A stretch of DNA of 64,000 nt from Formicarius rufipectus (lineage: Eukaryota > Chordata > Aves > Passeriformes > Formicariidae), in NCBI GenBank assembly GCA_013399695.1, contig VXAU01003749.1:167851-231850 (forward strand), read 5' to 3'. Both the position numbers and the translations under genes were made by a program. The notes beneath the pieces were generated by a model. The model was not told the origin of the DNA. It did not search any database and saw only the letters and a list, made by a program, of their open reading frames with translations. Below, piece after piece: positions 1-10,782 of the stretch (positions are counted from its first letter, which is position 1; every line of letters begins with the position of its first letter).

Positions 1-1
1 T

Positions 2-45
<44 letters not shown>

Positions 46-100
46 TTCTTTCTTTTCTTTCTTTTCTTTCTTTTCTTTCTCTCTTTCTCTTTTCCTTCAA
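1..100. repeat. TTTC microsatellite
   Basis: The window opens inside a (TTTC)n run that becomes interrupted (TTTTC units) before ending near base 100. The left end is outside the window, so its length is unknown. Confidence 0.95.
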
Positions 101-940
101 AATGGGAGGCAAGGCAAAGAGACACAAACACATGAAAGGTTTCCACACACATCCAGTTAATTATGCAGTGGGCAGGGCCCCCCCCCCAAAAAAAACAAAC
201 AACCCTGTCTTCCTTATTGCTGCAGTTGGGTTCCTTGGAGCATGTGATTTGATTATCATCACTGTCCTAAGGCAGTGCCCAGGGCCTGATGGGACAGAGG
301 ACAGTCCTGGAGGGCTCAGAGGTCACTGTTTCCAGGGGCAGACACGGTGACCCCACCAGGTGTGTCCCGTCCCTCCAGACCATTCCTCACCGAGTTGTGC
401 CAAAGGTTCCTTCCAGGAGAGATCCAAAACGCCACAGGTGGTGAGGGGAAGACTGTGCTGCACCTCCCTGATGGCCCTGACATCTCATAACCTGCACTAT
501 TTATTTAAATAAGCCACATGTCTTAGTCAAAGGCTAAATGGCTCCAAATCTTTTCCCCAGACGCAACAGGAGGGATGTGCAAGGGTTGAGTGGCACTGGG
601 GAGCACCAGTGGGACACTTCTGCCTGGCACCAGTCAGGCACTGGTCTCTTGTTTGGAAGTGATGGGAAGAGTTAATGGGACCCTGGAAAACAGGCCAGCA
701 AATGGGATGTAACAGGCTCAGATTGCTCACCCAAGGACTGAGCTGTGTAGGTCACTGTTGGGGCCAAACCTTTGAGCCCTGGACAGTCTTGAGGCCAGTG
801 GAGATGGGGATGACCAGTGACTGAAACCACAGCACTGTGGCTGCCAGCCCCAAGTCCAGCCTTGGGGGACACAGGGGGGATGGAAACTATACAAAACCAG
901 GGTTCACCTTGCTCTTGTGGTGCTGAGATGGCTTCAGAAT
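101..940. other. Non-repetitive sequence, no gene seen
   Basis: I see no conserved reading frame, splice-bounded exon or recognised repeat here. The short open frames have no recognisable protein features. Confidence 0.5.
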
Positions 941-944
941 CCTC

Positions 945-1127
945 AGGAAGAATATCAGGAAGAAATCCTCCCCTGTGAGGGTGGGCAGGGCCTGGCACAG
1001 GTTGGTCAGAGAAGCTGTGGCTGCCCCATCCCTGGGAGTGTCCAAGGCCAGGTTGGATGGGAATCAGAGCAGCCTGGGCTGGTGGAATTGGATGATCTTT
1101 GAGGTTCCTTCCAACCCAAGCCATTCC
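945..1127 (+). mobile_element. CR1 LINE 3'-end fragment
   Basis: It shows the conserved CR1 tail blocks in order: GTGAGGGTGGGCAGG, the AGAAGCTGTGGCTGCC block, the CCAAGGCCAGGTTGGATGG block, and the GATCTTTGAGGTTCC-TTCCAACCCA terminus. The fragment is truncated at the 5' side, as usual for CR1. Confidence 0.9.
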
Positions 1128-1154
1128 ATGGCCTTATCAATGCACACAAATAGC

Positions 1155-1375
1155 TTAAGGGCAGGTGCCCAAAGGATGGGGCCAGACTTTCCAGTGGTGC
1201 CCAGTGACAGAAGAAGGGGCAGCGGGTAAAAACTGCAACACGAGAAGATCCACGTGAAAATGAAGGAAAACCTGGCTGTGAGGGTGACAGAGCACTGGAG
1301 GGGGCTCCCTGGAGAGGCTCTGGTGTCTCCTTCTCTGGAGACATTCAAAACCTGCCTGGACACGATTCTGTCAGC
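1155..1375 (+). mobile_element. CR1 LINE fragment, second copy, lacking its terminal tail
   Basis: It starts in an upstream CR1 segment (AGGATGGGGCCAGACT, then the AGAAGGGGCAGCGGG block) and runs through GTGAGGGTGACAGAGCACTGG to AACCTGCCTGGACACGATTCTG. It then stops short of the usual CCTTCCAACCC end. It belongs to a different subfamily from the copy just before it. Confidence 0.8.
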
Positions 1376-1661
1376 AGCAAAAACCCTTCTGTGCTCTGAG
1401 GGATTAAGGAAGGACAGGAGGCAGCTGTGGGGAGCAGCACACAACACTGGCTGCCCACTGACTTCATTAATTGCTGATTCTGAGAGGTATTTAAGCCTTG
1501 TTTGCCCAAGTTGTTGCAGAACTTTACATGTTTTGTTCTGGTCGAGTGAGCCCTATTCCAACAGCTGAGTGCTGTTATATAAATCAGGCTTCATGTACAG
1601 TGAGGTGTCCGGTGTGTCCAGTTTAGAACAGAGCTTGCACTGTCTGCCAAAGGGATGGGTT

Positions 1662-1806
1662 TAGAATCACAGAATGGTTTGGGTTGGAAGGGACCTCAAA
1701 GATCATCCAGTTCCATGGCAGGGACACATTCCACTAGACCAGATTGCTCAGAGCCCCATCCAGCCTGGCCTTGGACACCTCCAGGGATGGGGCAGCCACA
1801 GCTTTG
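1662..1806 (-). mobile_element. CR1 LINE 3'-end fragment
   Basis: Reverse-strand CR1 tail: ATCACAGAATGGTTTGGGTT at the low-coordinate side, then the TTGGACACCTCCAGGGATGG block and GGGCAGCCACAGCTT. The element's 3' end faces left. Confidence 0.92.
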
Positions 1807-1809
1807 ATG

Positions 1810-2560
1810 GGCACCAATCATCACTTTTGCATCAGCACAACTACAACACAGTAAATCTGAGGGTAGAAACCATTTTGCTGCCTTACAAGTAGATTTTATT
1901 GGTAAAAATCTTCCTCAGTTTAATCTGCTGTCAGTGCCTTTATATCACAAACTGTGCCCATTGAAGGGCTGATGTTGTTATTTCAACAAAAGCCCTCGTC
2001 CTTGACTGAAATAAATCTGTGGAGATTCTCTGCAAAAGAATCTTGAGAAGTTCTATATGAAAACTGGATTTAGTGTTGCATTAAGGTGAATAGCCTGGAA
2101 ACTTCCAAAGCAGCCAGATAATGAAGCTGTAAAAAGATCCCGTACCTTCACTGAGTAGCTGCCTGTAAGTCACTGACCCTCTTCAGCTGCCAGAGCTTCT
2201 CTGCCTCCCCTCCTGCCTTATCAGCACTCAGAGAAGTCCAAGGACAGAGCTCCTCTGTACATTTTTCACTGTGGTACAAAAGAAAACACAGCAAGCCCAA
2301 AGCCCAGCCAACCAATGGCATCTCTGGGTGGATGTTTGCTCTCTCCGCTGCCCTTATGCTCCAACAAACTGTCTGTGAAAACATTAACTACCATTTAGGG
2401 AGGCCACACCCAGATGGCAGAGGAGGTGACAATACAGAGCCACCAATGCCACCGATCAGTTTCAATGACCCTTTTTCTCCTTGAAGAAGAGTGACATGGA
2501 TGGGGGTGCCTGAGTTTGCGGGTGACTCCAGCTTGGAAGGCTGGTTCAAGCTGAATTTTA
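1810..2560. other. Unique sequence, no gene seen
   Basis: Moderately AT-rich, with no recognisable coding or repeat content apart from short random open frames. Confidence 0.45.
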
Positions 2561-2564
2561 AGTC

Positions 2565-2957
2565 CTATGAGGAACTGAGGGAGCTGGAGGGGCTCAGCCT
2601 GGAGGAAAAGAGGATTGGGGGGGACCTCGTTGTTCCCTACAACACCTGACAGGAGGGGGCAGCCAGGGGGGATCGGGCTGTGCTCCAGGAACAGGGACAG
2701 GAGGAGAGGGAACGGGCTCAGGCTGGGACAGGGCAGGGGCAGGGGGGCCAGCAGGAGGAATTTCCCCCTGGAAAGGGTGGGCAGGCACTGGAAGGGGCTG
2801 CCCAGGGAGGTAGTGGAGTCTCCAGCCCTGGGGGTGTCCAAAGAAGGACTGGCTGTGGCACTCAGTGCTCTGGGCTGGGGGACAAGTTGGGCACAGGTTG
2901 GATTCCATGGGCTGGGAGGGCTTTTCCAACCTCCACAGTTCTGTGGTTCTGTCCATC
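2565..2957 (+). mobile_element. CR1 LINE fragment, about 390 bp
   Basis: A longer CR1 piece of a GC-rich subfamily: GAGCTGGAGGGGCTCAGCCT, the CAGGAACAGGGACAGGAGG block, AAAGGGTGGGCAGGC and CTGCCCAGGGAGGTAGTGG. It ends at GCTTTTCCAACCTCCACAGT followed by TCTGTGGTTCTG. The same subfamily recurs at 31395 and 50545. Confidence 0.88.
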
Positions 2958-3324
2958 TCCTCCTCAGCCAGCTGAGCAGCAGCCACAGGCTCTTTTTAAA
3001 AAATCTGATCTGGCCTCTTTTGATGACTAAGGGAACAGGAAGATTACCGTTTAAGTATATAATTTTCATTTGATGTGACAGGTTAAAGCTATGTGCATTT
3101 AGAGCAGGCTTAGATTATTTTAGTTCAATTACAACACTGATTTAGGCCCTGACTCACTCTTTGAGGCCTGACTTCACAAAGACATATGCTGGCTTAAATG
3201 TACTGCTAATGAAATACAGGCATATGTGTACATTACTCTGCTTAAATGCTTTGCTGGTGTAGGGGTGGACTCACACAGCAAACACAGTCCTGCATCAGAG
3301 GCTTGAAGAAGTAGGTTGTGCTTG

Positions 3325-3490
3325 TTGGTTTTTTGTTTGTTTTTGTTTTTGTTTTTTTTTTTTTTTTTGGTTTTTATTTGTTTGTTTGTTTTGTTGTGTT
3401 TTTTTTTGTTGTTGTTTTGGGGTTTTTTGTTTGTTTCTTTTTCTTTGTTGGTTTGGGTTTTTTTGTATTTGTTTTTTTTTCTTTTCCCCA
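3325..3490. repeat. T/G-rich low-complexity tract
   Basis: Long T runs mixed with TTTG and TTGTT units. On the minus strand this reads as a spurious lysine/asparagine-rich open frame. Confidence 0.9.
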
Positions 3491-3654
3491 GAAAGGTTAG
3501 ATATTCCAGAGTTTCTTTTCCTCCCTCCCAGACATGATTTAATTCAGGTTGTGCTCTGCAGAGAGTGGCCTCACCAGGGACCAAATGCCCTCGAGCCTCC
3601 CTGGCCCTGCTGCATAGGGTAAAAGCCCTAGAGAACGAAACTGCTCAAACTGGG

Positions 3655-4216
3655 AGCAGGAACCTGTCACTGGCCTGGCTGGAGGAAGTGGAAACAGGCT
3701 GTGTGGGAACTGGCAGTGCATTGTCCCCCTCTGCTCTGCTCTGTTCTGCTCTGGTGACATCCCACCTCCAGCATGGGAAGGATGTGGTGCTGTTGGAGCG
3801 AGTCCAGAGGAGGCCACGAGGATGGTCAGAGGGATGGAGCAGCTCTGCTGTGAAAATAGGCTGTTCAGCCTGGCAAGGAGGCTTCAGGGAGACCTTTGAG
3901 CCCCTTTGAGTACCTACAGAGAGCTGGAGAGAGACTCTGAACAAGGGCATGTAGTGAAAGGGCAAGAGGAAATAGCCTTGAGCTGAAGTAGGGCAGGTTT
4001 AGATTATATATAAAGAAGAAATTATTCTCTGTGAGGGTGGTGAAGCCCTGGCACAGGTTGCCCAGAGAACTTGTGGATATTCCATCTCTGAAGGTGTTCA
4101 TGGCCAGGCTGAGTGGGACTCTGAGCAACCTGGTCTAACTGAAGGTGTCCCCACCCATGGCAGGAGGGATGGAACGAGATGATGTTTAGGGTTCCTTCCA
4201 ATGCAAACCATTCCAT
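3655..4216 (+). mobile_element. CR1 LINE fragment, about 560 bp
   Basis: It includes an internal CR1 region (GAGCGAGTCCAGAGGAGGCC, GGATGGAGCAGCTCTGC, the GGCTGTTCAGCCTGGCAAGG block). The full tail runs to GGGTTCCTTCCAATGCAAAC and CATTCCATGA. It is diverged from consensus, so probably old. Confidence 0.88.
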
Positions 4217-4219
4217 GAT

Positions 4220-5250
4220 TTTCATTTTAGGGCAGACAGTGAACAATGGGATGTGGGCAGAGGGGACACCCCCAGTACTCTATTGTTTTCACATTTTCCA
4301 TGGGAAAATATCTCATTTCCAGGTAGAGGGCACGTAACTTGCTTGTAGAAGCTTTTGTGTGCCCAGCAACAATTCGACTTTGCAGGTCAGACTCTGACAA
4401 AGGAAGTTTCAAAACTAAATGAAAGGGTTTTTTTAGGAACTCAGAGCACAAAAGACAGTCATGCACCCAGAGGGAGGCACAGGCACTCGAGGTGCCTTAG
4501 CGTCCTCATTAGAGGAAACTTAAGCTACCAGAGCATGTTTTTTCGAGTAAGAATAATAAAAAAAGGCAATCCCACATGCTTTTTGAGGCAGTCCTCCCTG
4601 CAGCAAATCTGGGAGTGGATCTGGACCTCTCTTCTCACTTGTATTTCTCCTGCAAAGTACAACCAAACAGCATTTTGTGCGTCTCCTTAACTACATGTAT
4701 CCATCCCCAGCCTTGGAGTGGAGGGGGAGGAGAGAGGGAGCTGCCAGCAGCTCCCAGTGATTGATTTGTCTCTCTTTTTTTTTTTTTTTTTTCAATGCTG
4801 CGCTGGAACAACCTGTTTCAAAAATGACTATGACAAATCAAAGCGAATATGTCTTGCTAGAAATTCACAGTCCTCTGAATTGTCAGGGTGTGTGGTTTGC
4901 TCTTAAACGGGCGGCTTTATCCATAGCACTTCTTTGGGAGCCTTCTTCCCTTCTTCAGCTTGGCAGCCCTTGGAAAAGAAATGCATTTCCCTCGGAGCCA
5001 TTTGCTGCAACAGTTGTTGCCGTGTGGGGATGTCACTGTTGCTGTCGAGGGGAACACTTCGCGTGTACACAAAGGCAAAAAGAGCTGTACTTCTCCACTT
5101 GCTCCAAGGCGCGCTGGAAGAGATCGCACACCTCGCCTGGACTCGGAGCAGCCCTAAAGCAAAGCCTTGACTAACGCTGGGGTTGAGGGATGTCCTCAGC
5201 CCAAACAGCTCAGGGTCGGGGGTCAAGCAAACACAGGCATCCAAGGAGAG
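4220..5250. other. Sequence upstream of the CpG island, no gene seen
   Basis: It holds a poly-T run at 4776-4793 and otherwise unique sequence whose GC content rises towards the island at 5255. Distal promoter elements may lie here, but none can be named. Confidence 0.4.
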
Positions 5251-5254
5251 GGGG

Positions 5255-6060
5255 AATGAGTGGACGACGAGCGGTCCTGCCACCCCGGCGACGCGACGCC
5301 CGGGGGTCCACCCAGGGCGGTGCGTGTTCCCCGCTGCCCTTTTCGCCAGACTGTCATTCCTCATCAGGGAAAATCCCCTCGGTGCCTCCGAGGGTGCCTC
5401 AGTGCCGGTTTTTTAGCGGAGGGGAGGTTGTTCTCTCCCGCTGTGCAAATCCAGGCTGGATCGCTCCTAACTGGGGAGCGCGGAGCCGAACTTTCCCAGC
5501 GCCGGGCAAGGGCTGGCTCTGCCGCCCTGCCGCGGATTCCAGCCCTGCGAGCGCCGCTCCCGAGCCTCGGAGACCGTCGCCTCCCCTCCCTGCTCCCATC
5601 CCAAATATCCAGAATACACCCACGTGCAAGGTTAGCTCCTAACCTTCCCTTCCCCGCTGATGGAGCCGCAGCGGTGCAGTCGGGCTGTCACCTACGGGAG
5701 GGAGGGAGGGAGGCAGGGAGAGGGAGGGAGAGAGGGAAGGGAGGAGGGAGAGAGGGAAGAGGCAGGCGGGGAGTTCAGGTTACGGCAGCCGCATCGTCGC
5801 CTTCCTTCGCTCCCGGCTCCGGAGGCACAGCCGGTGATGGACCGCTGGCTCGGGATGCGGGATCCGGGGATACCTCACCGGCTGTAGCCGGCGATCCCGG
5901 TGGGAAGAGGAGCCCATCGCTCCCCGCGGCTCCCGCTGCGCGGCCGGAGCCCAGAGGATGCACTGCAGGAGCCCGAGGTGTGGAGGTGTCTCTTCCTCCC
6001 CAGTAAGTCCAGCTCCAGGTAGGACCACGGGAAGCGATCCCGGCTCACCCGCGGATGCGT
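5255..6060 (+). promoter_or_regulatory. CpG island, probable B3GALT5 promoter and first non-coding exon
   Basis: CpG dinucleotides and GC content rise sharply compared with the surrounding AT-rich sequence (for example 5265-5300 and 5500-5580), the signature of an unmethylated vertebrate promoter. A purine-rich G-tract block sits at 5696-5765. Possible splice donors for a first exon are CCCA|GTAAGT (intron from 6003) and CCAG|GTAGGA (intron from 6019). The next good exon downstream is 6568-6614, which would link the island to B3GALT5. No TATA box is evident. The island is clear; its link to B3GALT5 is inference from position and strand. Confidence 0.6.
5696..5765 (+). repeat. GGGA-rich purine tract with G-quadruplex motif
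   Basis: Four consecutive GGGA units (5696-5710) meet the simple G-quadruplex rule (four G3 runs, loops of one base), followed by more GGGA/GAGA blocks up to about 5765. It lies inside the CpG island. Formation of a quadruplex is predicted, not shown. Confidence 0.7.
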
Positions 6061-6109
6061 CCCTGGACCCGCTCCACCGACTTCCCAAAAGTCGCCAACC
6101 CCTGCGGGG

Positions 6110-6235
6110 GGGTTGGGTGAGAGACAGAGAAGGGTTGGGTGAGAGACAGAGAAGGGTTGGGTGAGAGACAGAGAAGGGTTGGGTGAGAGACAGAGAAGGG
6201 TTGGGTGAGAGACAGAGAAGGGTTGGGTGAGAGAA
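6110..6235 (+). repeat. 22-bp tandem repeat, about 5.7 copies
   Basis: The unit GGGTTGGGTGAGAGACAGAG plus AA repeats almost without change from about 6110 to 6235. The copies start near 6110, 6132, 6154, 6176, 6198 and 6220, and the last is interrupted. Each copy carries GGGTGAGA, which resembles a splice donor. It lies between the CpG island and the proposed first coding exon of B3GALT5. Confidence 0.93.
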
Positions 6236-6567
6236 AAGAAAGAACAGCAGGTGTGACTCTGATTCGAAGATCCGGGATCAAAGTCCAGACCCCCACCCCT
6301 CTCCAGGGAGATCCTTCTCCCGAGTCGAGCAGTGTGTGCAGGGCTGCGGGCTGCAGGATCCACCCCCCTGGTAAGGTGGGCAATGAGGGGCATGGTGATG
6401 GTTGGCACGAAGGGTAGACCAGTTTGATGGTGAGAAAATAGCAATAAGTAATAATATTAAGTAGTATTAATGCGTGTTTTACGTGGGGAAACGTTTTGGC
6501 AGCCCCACATAAAGCCCGGGATCACGTAGGACAAGTACAGGGCGATATTGTTCTCTCTGTCCTGCAG

Positions 6568-6614
6568 AGAGCTTGGATAAAATGCTTAAAGGGGAGAAGA
6601 TCCACAAGGCACAG
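6568..6614 (+). CDS. B3GALT5: Probable first coding exon of B3GALT5 (47 bp, ATG at 6582)
   Basis: A textbook 3' splice site (pyrimidine tract then CTGCAG, ending 6567) and a textbook 5' splice site (ACAG|GTAAGT, intron from 6615) bound a 47-bp exon. It contains one ATG at 6582-6584 with A at -3 and G-poor context. The 33 bases from the ATG to the exon end encode MLKGEKIHKAQ in phase 0, exactly the phase needed by the acceptor at 17238, giving ...HKAQ-VDSRKFRLFFCLL. The exon lies about 0.5 kb after the CpG island, where a promoter is expected. The frame is also open upstream to the exon edge. The splice-site and phase match is seen in the sequence; that this exon is used is inference. Competing local starts at 16930 and 17081 are treated in the findings. 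Confidence 0.6.
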
Positions 6615-6733
6615 GTAAGTAATTAAAAAAGCAGCCACTGGGCCTCATCCTGCCAACGTTACTCTGTTTGATCAGCACTTTTGAAGCCAAGTAGTTCCTG
6701 AGAAAGGATCTGCCAGCGTGAGGGCCCCGCAGC

Positions 6734-6877
6734 TGGATTCCTGTTCCTTTGCTTTCTGCCTTAGCCCTGCTCCTGAAATGAGGAGCTGGGCACTGTCCCT
6801 GCCAGTGGATTCCTATTCCTTTGCTTTCTGCCTTAGCCCTGCTCCTGAAATGAGGAGCTGGGCACTGTCCCTGCCAG
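6734..6877 (+). repeat. 72-bp tandem duplication
   Basis: Two head-to-tail copies (6734-6805 and 6806-6877) differ at about one base. They open the sequence over this stretch in frame only because 72 is divisible by three. No coding meaning is evident; it lies in the proposed first intron. Confidence 0.9.
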
Positions 6878-6899
6878 TGAGCCTTTGGCACAGGGCTGG

Positions 6900-9800
6900 A
6901 GCACTGAGGGCAGCCTGGATGGCTGTCCCGGGCTCTCTCCGCCCTGAGTGGGGATTCTGTGATGCCTGGGAAGGTTTTCCTCCAGAGATACCAGATTTCT
7001 TCTTTAACAGATACAAAGACTTAGTTCAACTGCAATGTGGATGGGGTTATAAAGTTCCAAACACCTAAAAATGAAGTGAAACAAAAGGGCACAGGCACCG
7101 GGCTCACCTGCTCCACGCACGTGCTCGCCCATCATAAAATAGGGGGGAAAAATCCACCTGAAAGGGAACATCCTAAGAAGTCCTTATCCTACAGTGGTAT
7201 TGGCAGGGCTAAGCAGCACCCAAAGATTTAATAATGGCATTGGTAATTTTTTCCATTTTGAATTTACTTTTTTTTTGTACAGTCATAGTTATCACTTCTC
7301 TGCAGTGCTCTCTTCTTGCTTCATATATCCTGAGACTGTTTCCAAGGAAGAAGAGCAAGATTCTCGTTCTATCTGAAATACTCTTTTCTTTTTTTTTTTT
7401 CATTAAGATGAGGAAAACAACATGCTGTGCTATTGTAAATGAGGGTGCAATAAATAGTTTGTTTTGGGGACACAGACACATGGATACAGTTTCAGAAGAA
7501 TGGTGCCTCTATAACTCTGAATAACTACTTTTGGAGTCCTGGCATTGACAGCAAGAGCCTAAAGAGGAAATTTTCTGATTGCTTGATTTGTTTATGGAAA
7601 TGAGAGGGTGGCTGTGAGTGGGATTTTATTCCTGTTCAGCACAATGAACCACATGGGTTTATACAGGGTCAGGTTGCTCTGATTCATCCCATTGTGGACA
7701 ATTGCTTATCTGTGGTGAGATCTGGAGTTATGGCAAGTAGAACCTGGAAATAGCAAGTAGAACAGTAATTGGAGGGAAATTGCTGATTCATTAGGCAATT
7801 CTTAAATAAGTGAAATACTCTCATCAGCAACAAAAGGAAAATGGGGCCACTGTAGGAATAGAGGAAGTAGTAGAAGAAAAGAGTCTATTGGCACTGAAGA
7901 GAAATCCAGAAAGGATTTCTGGTACACAGGTGAAGGGAGGACAGAGGCAGGAGGAGAAGGTTTTTAGGATGAATGTTAGGAAAAAATTACTACCACGATG
8001 AGGAAAGGTCCTTTGGGGAGAACAAGGAGGGGGTGCTGCTGCTTTCTCTGCCTGAGAGAGAGGATGCCCTTTGCTGTCTCCCTGTCAGATGTGCTTGGAT
8101 CACCTGTGGAAGTGGATTAAGTCAAAACTGTCCAAACATGCTCCTAAAAAGGACAAAAAGCACCTGCCCCAGGGCTGGTCTGTAATGGTTGTACAGTGTT
8201 TCTGCTTTGAACTCTGCAACTCTGGTTTGAACTCTGCAACTCTGGTGGGAACTCTGCAGCAGGGTGCCTTCAGGCTCCACTGCAACATCTTTCTCCATCC
8301 TGAAACAGAGTTCTGACCTTACTAACTACCCAAACTGACATTTATGTCGCTGTTCCAGAGCCAGGATTAATCAAGAGAATTTTTCAGGCAGCTTGGAAAA
8401 GCAAACTGATATTTTAAAATAGAAGGAAGCTTTCTTGACTTGGCTAAAGTCCCTGGAAGTGCATTTCTTTTTTACTCCTCAGATGCAGCACTTCTTTCCT
8501 GTGACAGTACCAGAGCAGCTGCACCTCCTGCCCAACTTTTTGCTGGTTTGGAGAGCAAAATTGCGTTTTGGTCTGAGGCTGCTTTTTGGCTTTTCCAAAC
8601 GAATGTGATGTGGTCATGGTTGGGCGAATGAGATCAAGGTGCATTAAGAGCTGGTGATGATTTTTTTTAGTAAGGAGGAAGATACGTCCTCTGATTCAAA
8701 AGGTCCCCGTGCCACCACCAAACCCTCCCTCTTGCCATGATCTTTATTCTCCTTGAGGCATCAGCCATCTGGGTTGTCTCAGAGGCAGAACCCAGAGGCC
8801 ATATGGACCTTTGGTCTGGGCCACTGCAAGCATTTCAGTGATGGAAATCTCCACACTTGATGTGACACTTTGGTCTCTGAACTGAGAGGACTGGTTGGGA
8901 GTGGATGTGGCCTGCAAGTATTTATTCTTTTGTTGTAGTAATAAAGAGGCAGCTGTTTAATGAGGGAATGTTTCCTGCAAAGCTCCTCCTGTGCCGTGTG
9001 GTGGCTCTGGGAGAGCTGCTGTGCTGAGGTTCTGTCTGTGCAATGTGCTGGGTTAACCTGTGGTCAACCACCAGTACATCACCATCTGTGGCACAGAAAA
9101 CCTGATTCAGAGGAGGAAATAGTGGGAATTTGCCTTTGAGGCGTTAATTTTAAGGAGTTACAGCAGGTCAGGTGGCTCTTCTGGAAACTGTCTCATGATG
9201 GAAAGACATGGAGGGTATGGAGGTGAAACTTTCAGGGGCTCTTACTCAGTGGCTGAATTTTAGCCAATTTGTATTGTAATGTCTTTTTGATCATGTTTTT
9301 TTCTTTCATTTCCAAGGAAAACGTTTCATTGCTTATTAACACTGTACAAGCATTTAGGCTGCATTGACTTGCTAAGAATACAGTTGTATGCATATATCTG
9401 CATATATCTTATAATTTATATCTGCATGGCATTTCAGTTTGATTAATATTAATCTAGAATTTAACCTATCACTCTAATATATTTTTTTTCCTCCAGGAAA
9501 TTCATAGCTTGAATTTCTACACTTCATTTCTACTCTTCGTCTTTTTTTCTTTTAATTATTTTTCGTTCTTGCCTTATTAAAACCCAGAGTGGTAAATAAA
9601 ACCAGCCCAACGTTTTAGAGAGAAGATTCAATCTGCTGTTGGAGTCACGGGGTCAATCAGCTAAATGGGTATTAGTAACATAATGACAGAACATAAGCCA
9701 GGCAACGTAGTAGGATTTGGAAATCCACAACAGTAATGCTCCTCTTCTCTCTGTTGTCTAATTGATGGCTTAGGGTTTGGAGATGGGGACTCCTTCCCTG

Positions 9801-9950
9801 GCTCTGTGACAATCAGCTTTCAAGCATAAAACACCATGGCCCTTCTGGAGAGCCAGAGCCTTGTTTCAAGCATGAAAAAGCCCCTCTTTCCACACACACC
9901 CCCATCAAGGCAAAGCTGGGGAAACTAAATGCTCACTCCAGCAGCATTGC
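6900..9950. other. Proposed B3GALT5 intron 1, left part, mostly unique
   Basis: Apart from the short duplications listed separately I see no recognisable repeats, conserved frames or exons with paired good splice sites in this 3-kb stretch. It is AT-rich, with T runs near 7381 and 9481. Confidence 0.4.
8205..8262 (+). repeat. 20-bp short tandem repeat
   Basis: The unit TTTGAACTCTGCAACTCTGG is repeated about 2.7 times with a changed last copy. A small local duplication in intronic sequence. Confidence 0.8.
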
Positions 9951-9954
9951 AGGA

Positions 9955-10033
9955 AAAGAAAAAAAAAAAGGCCCCCTCCAAAATAATCAAGACCAAAACA
10001 AAAAAAAAAAAAAAAGGGGAAAAAAAAAAAACA
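9955..10033. repeat. A-rich low-complexity tract
   Basis: Several poly-A runs of up to about 15 bases separated by short GC-rich pieces. It lies about 240 bases left of the inverted repeat. Confidence 0.9.
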
Positions 10034-10272
10034 GAGAGAAGATTTGGCTGTAAATGACATGCCCAACAACTCAGTGCTTAAGTGACAGAAGCAGAGGAGT
10101 AATGTCTTGCCCTGTCTGGCTGACGGGCTGAGAAGGAGTCACAACCCTGATAGCAGAGGTTGGTGAGAGGTATCAAAGGGGAGAAAGTTTTCCATAAAGT
10201 AAAGGCAGCAGAAAAAGTTCTTCCGTTGTCCTGTCCCCTTTTTGGTTCCACCCTTCTTGGATTCACCCTTCA

Positions 10273-10782
10273 GTGGATTCTGAACTCTCTATGTCATTTT
10301 TCTCATGAGCTGCTCCCCATGGACCATTGGCAGCAGCTGCCCAGGGCACACCCCACCCCTCAGGGCACGGGGGGGGTTGGGAACTCCTGGGGAATAAGGA
10401 AGTGTTCCTGTCCCCACACCAATGACTCAGGTGTGGTAGTTTGTCTGTAGGCCTTCCCTAGAAACCGGGGTACAAAACTAAGGAAGTATTCCATGTCATT
10501 CCCTTACGGAATCAGGTGTATAAAGACAGAAGGGAGTTTCCTGTCTTGGGTCTCTTTCCTCTTCTCTCCCCTGTCGGGTGGACACGGAGCCGGCAGCTCT
10601 CGGGGTTCAGGCCTCGGCTGATCTCTGAGCTCAGGCCTGGCTGAGGGGTGATATCTGTGTCGACAGAGGAGGGAGGGCACTCACTTCTCCTAAGGGAAGC
10701 TGGTGAGATCTTCTCTGTGTTATTGTTTTATTTAATTAATTCCTGGGATTTGATTGAGTGAGATTGTTTTGTTTTTACCCTT
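10273..10782 (+). repeat. Left arm of a 510-bp inverted repeat
   Basis: It is the reverse complement of 12027-12536; I found no mismatch or gap when comparing the arms by eye, including an 8-base G run. Bases 10273-10431 are sequence outside the LTR-like element and 10432-10782 are its first 351 bases. The arms are separated by 1244 bases. Confidence 0.92.

Noticed and set aside
3174..3584. Minus-strand frame rich in lysine and asparagine
   Set aside because: Translation of a T/G-rich low-complexity tract.
5260..6006. 248-codon open frame on the + strand
   Set aside because: It lies in a CpG island where stops are rare by composition, is rich in A, G, P and R with no domain, and two other frames are open as well. 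Better read as promoter or 5' UTR.
5875..6444. Minus-strand frame with repeats of SVSHPTLLCLSPNP
   Set aside because: Translation of the 22-bp tandem repeat; no start or splice context.
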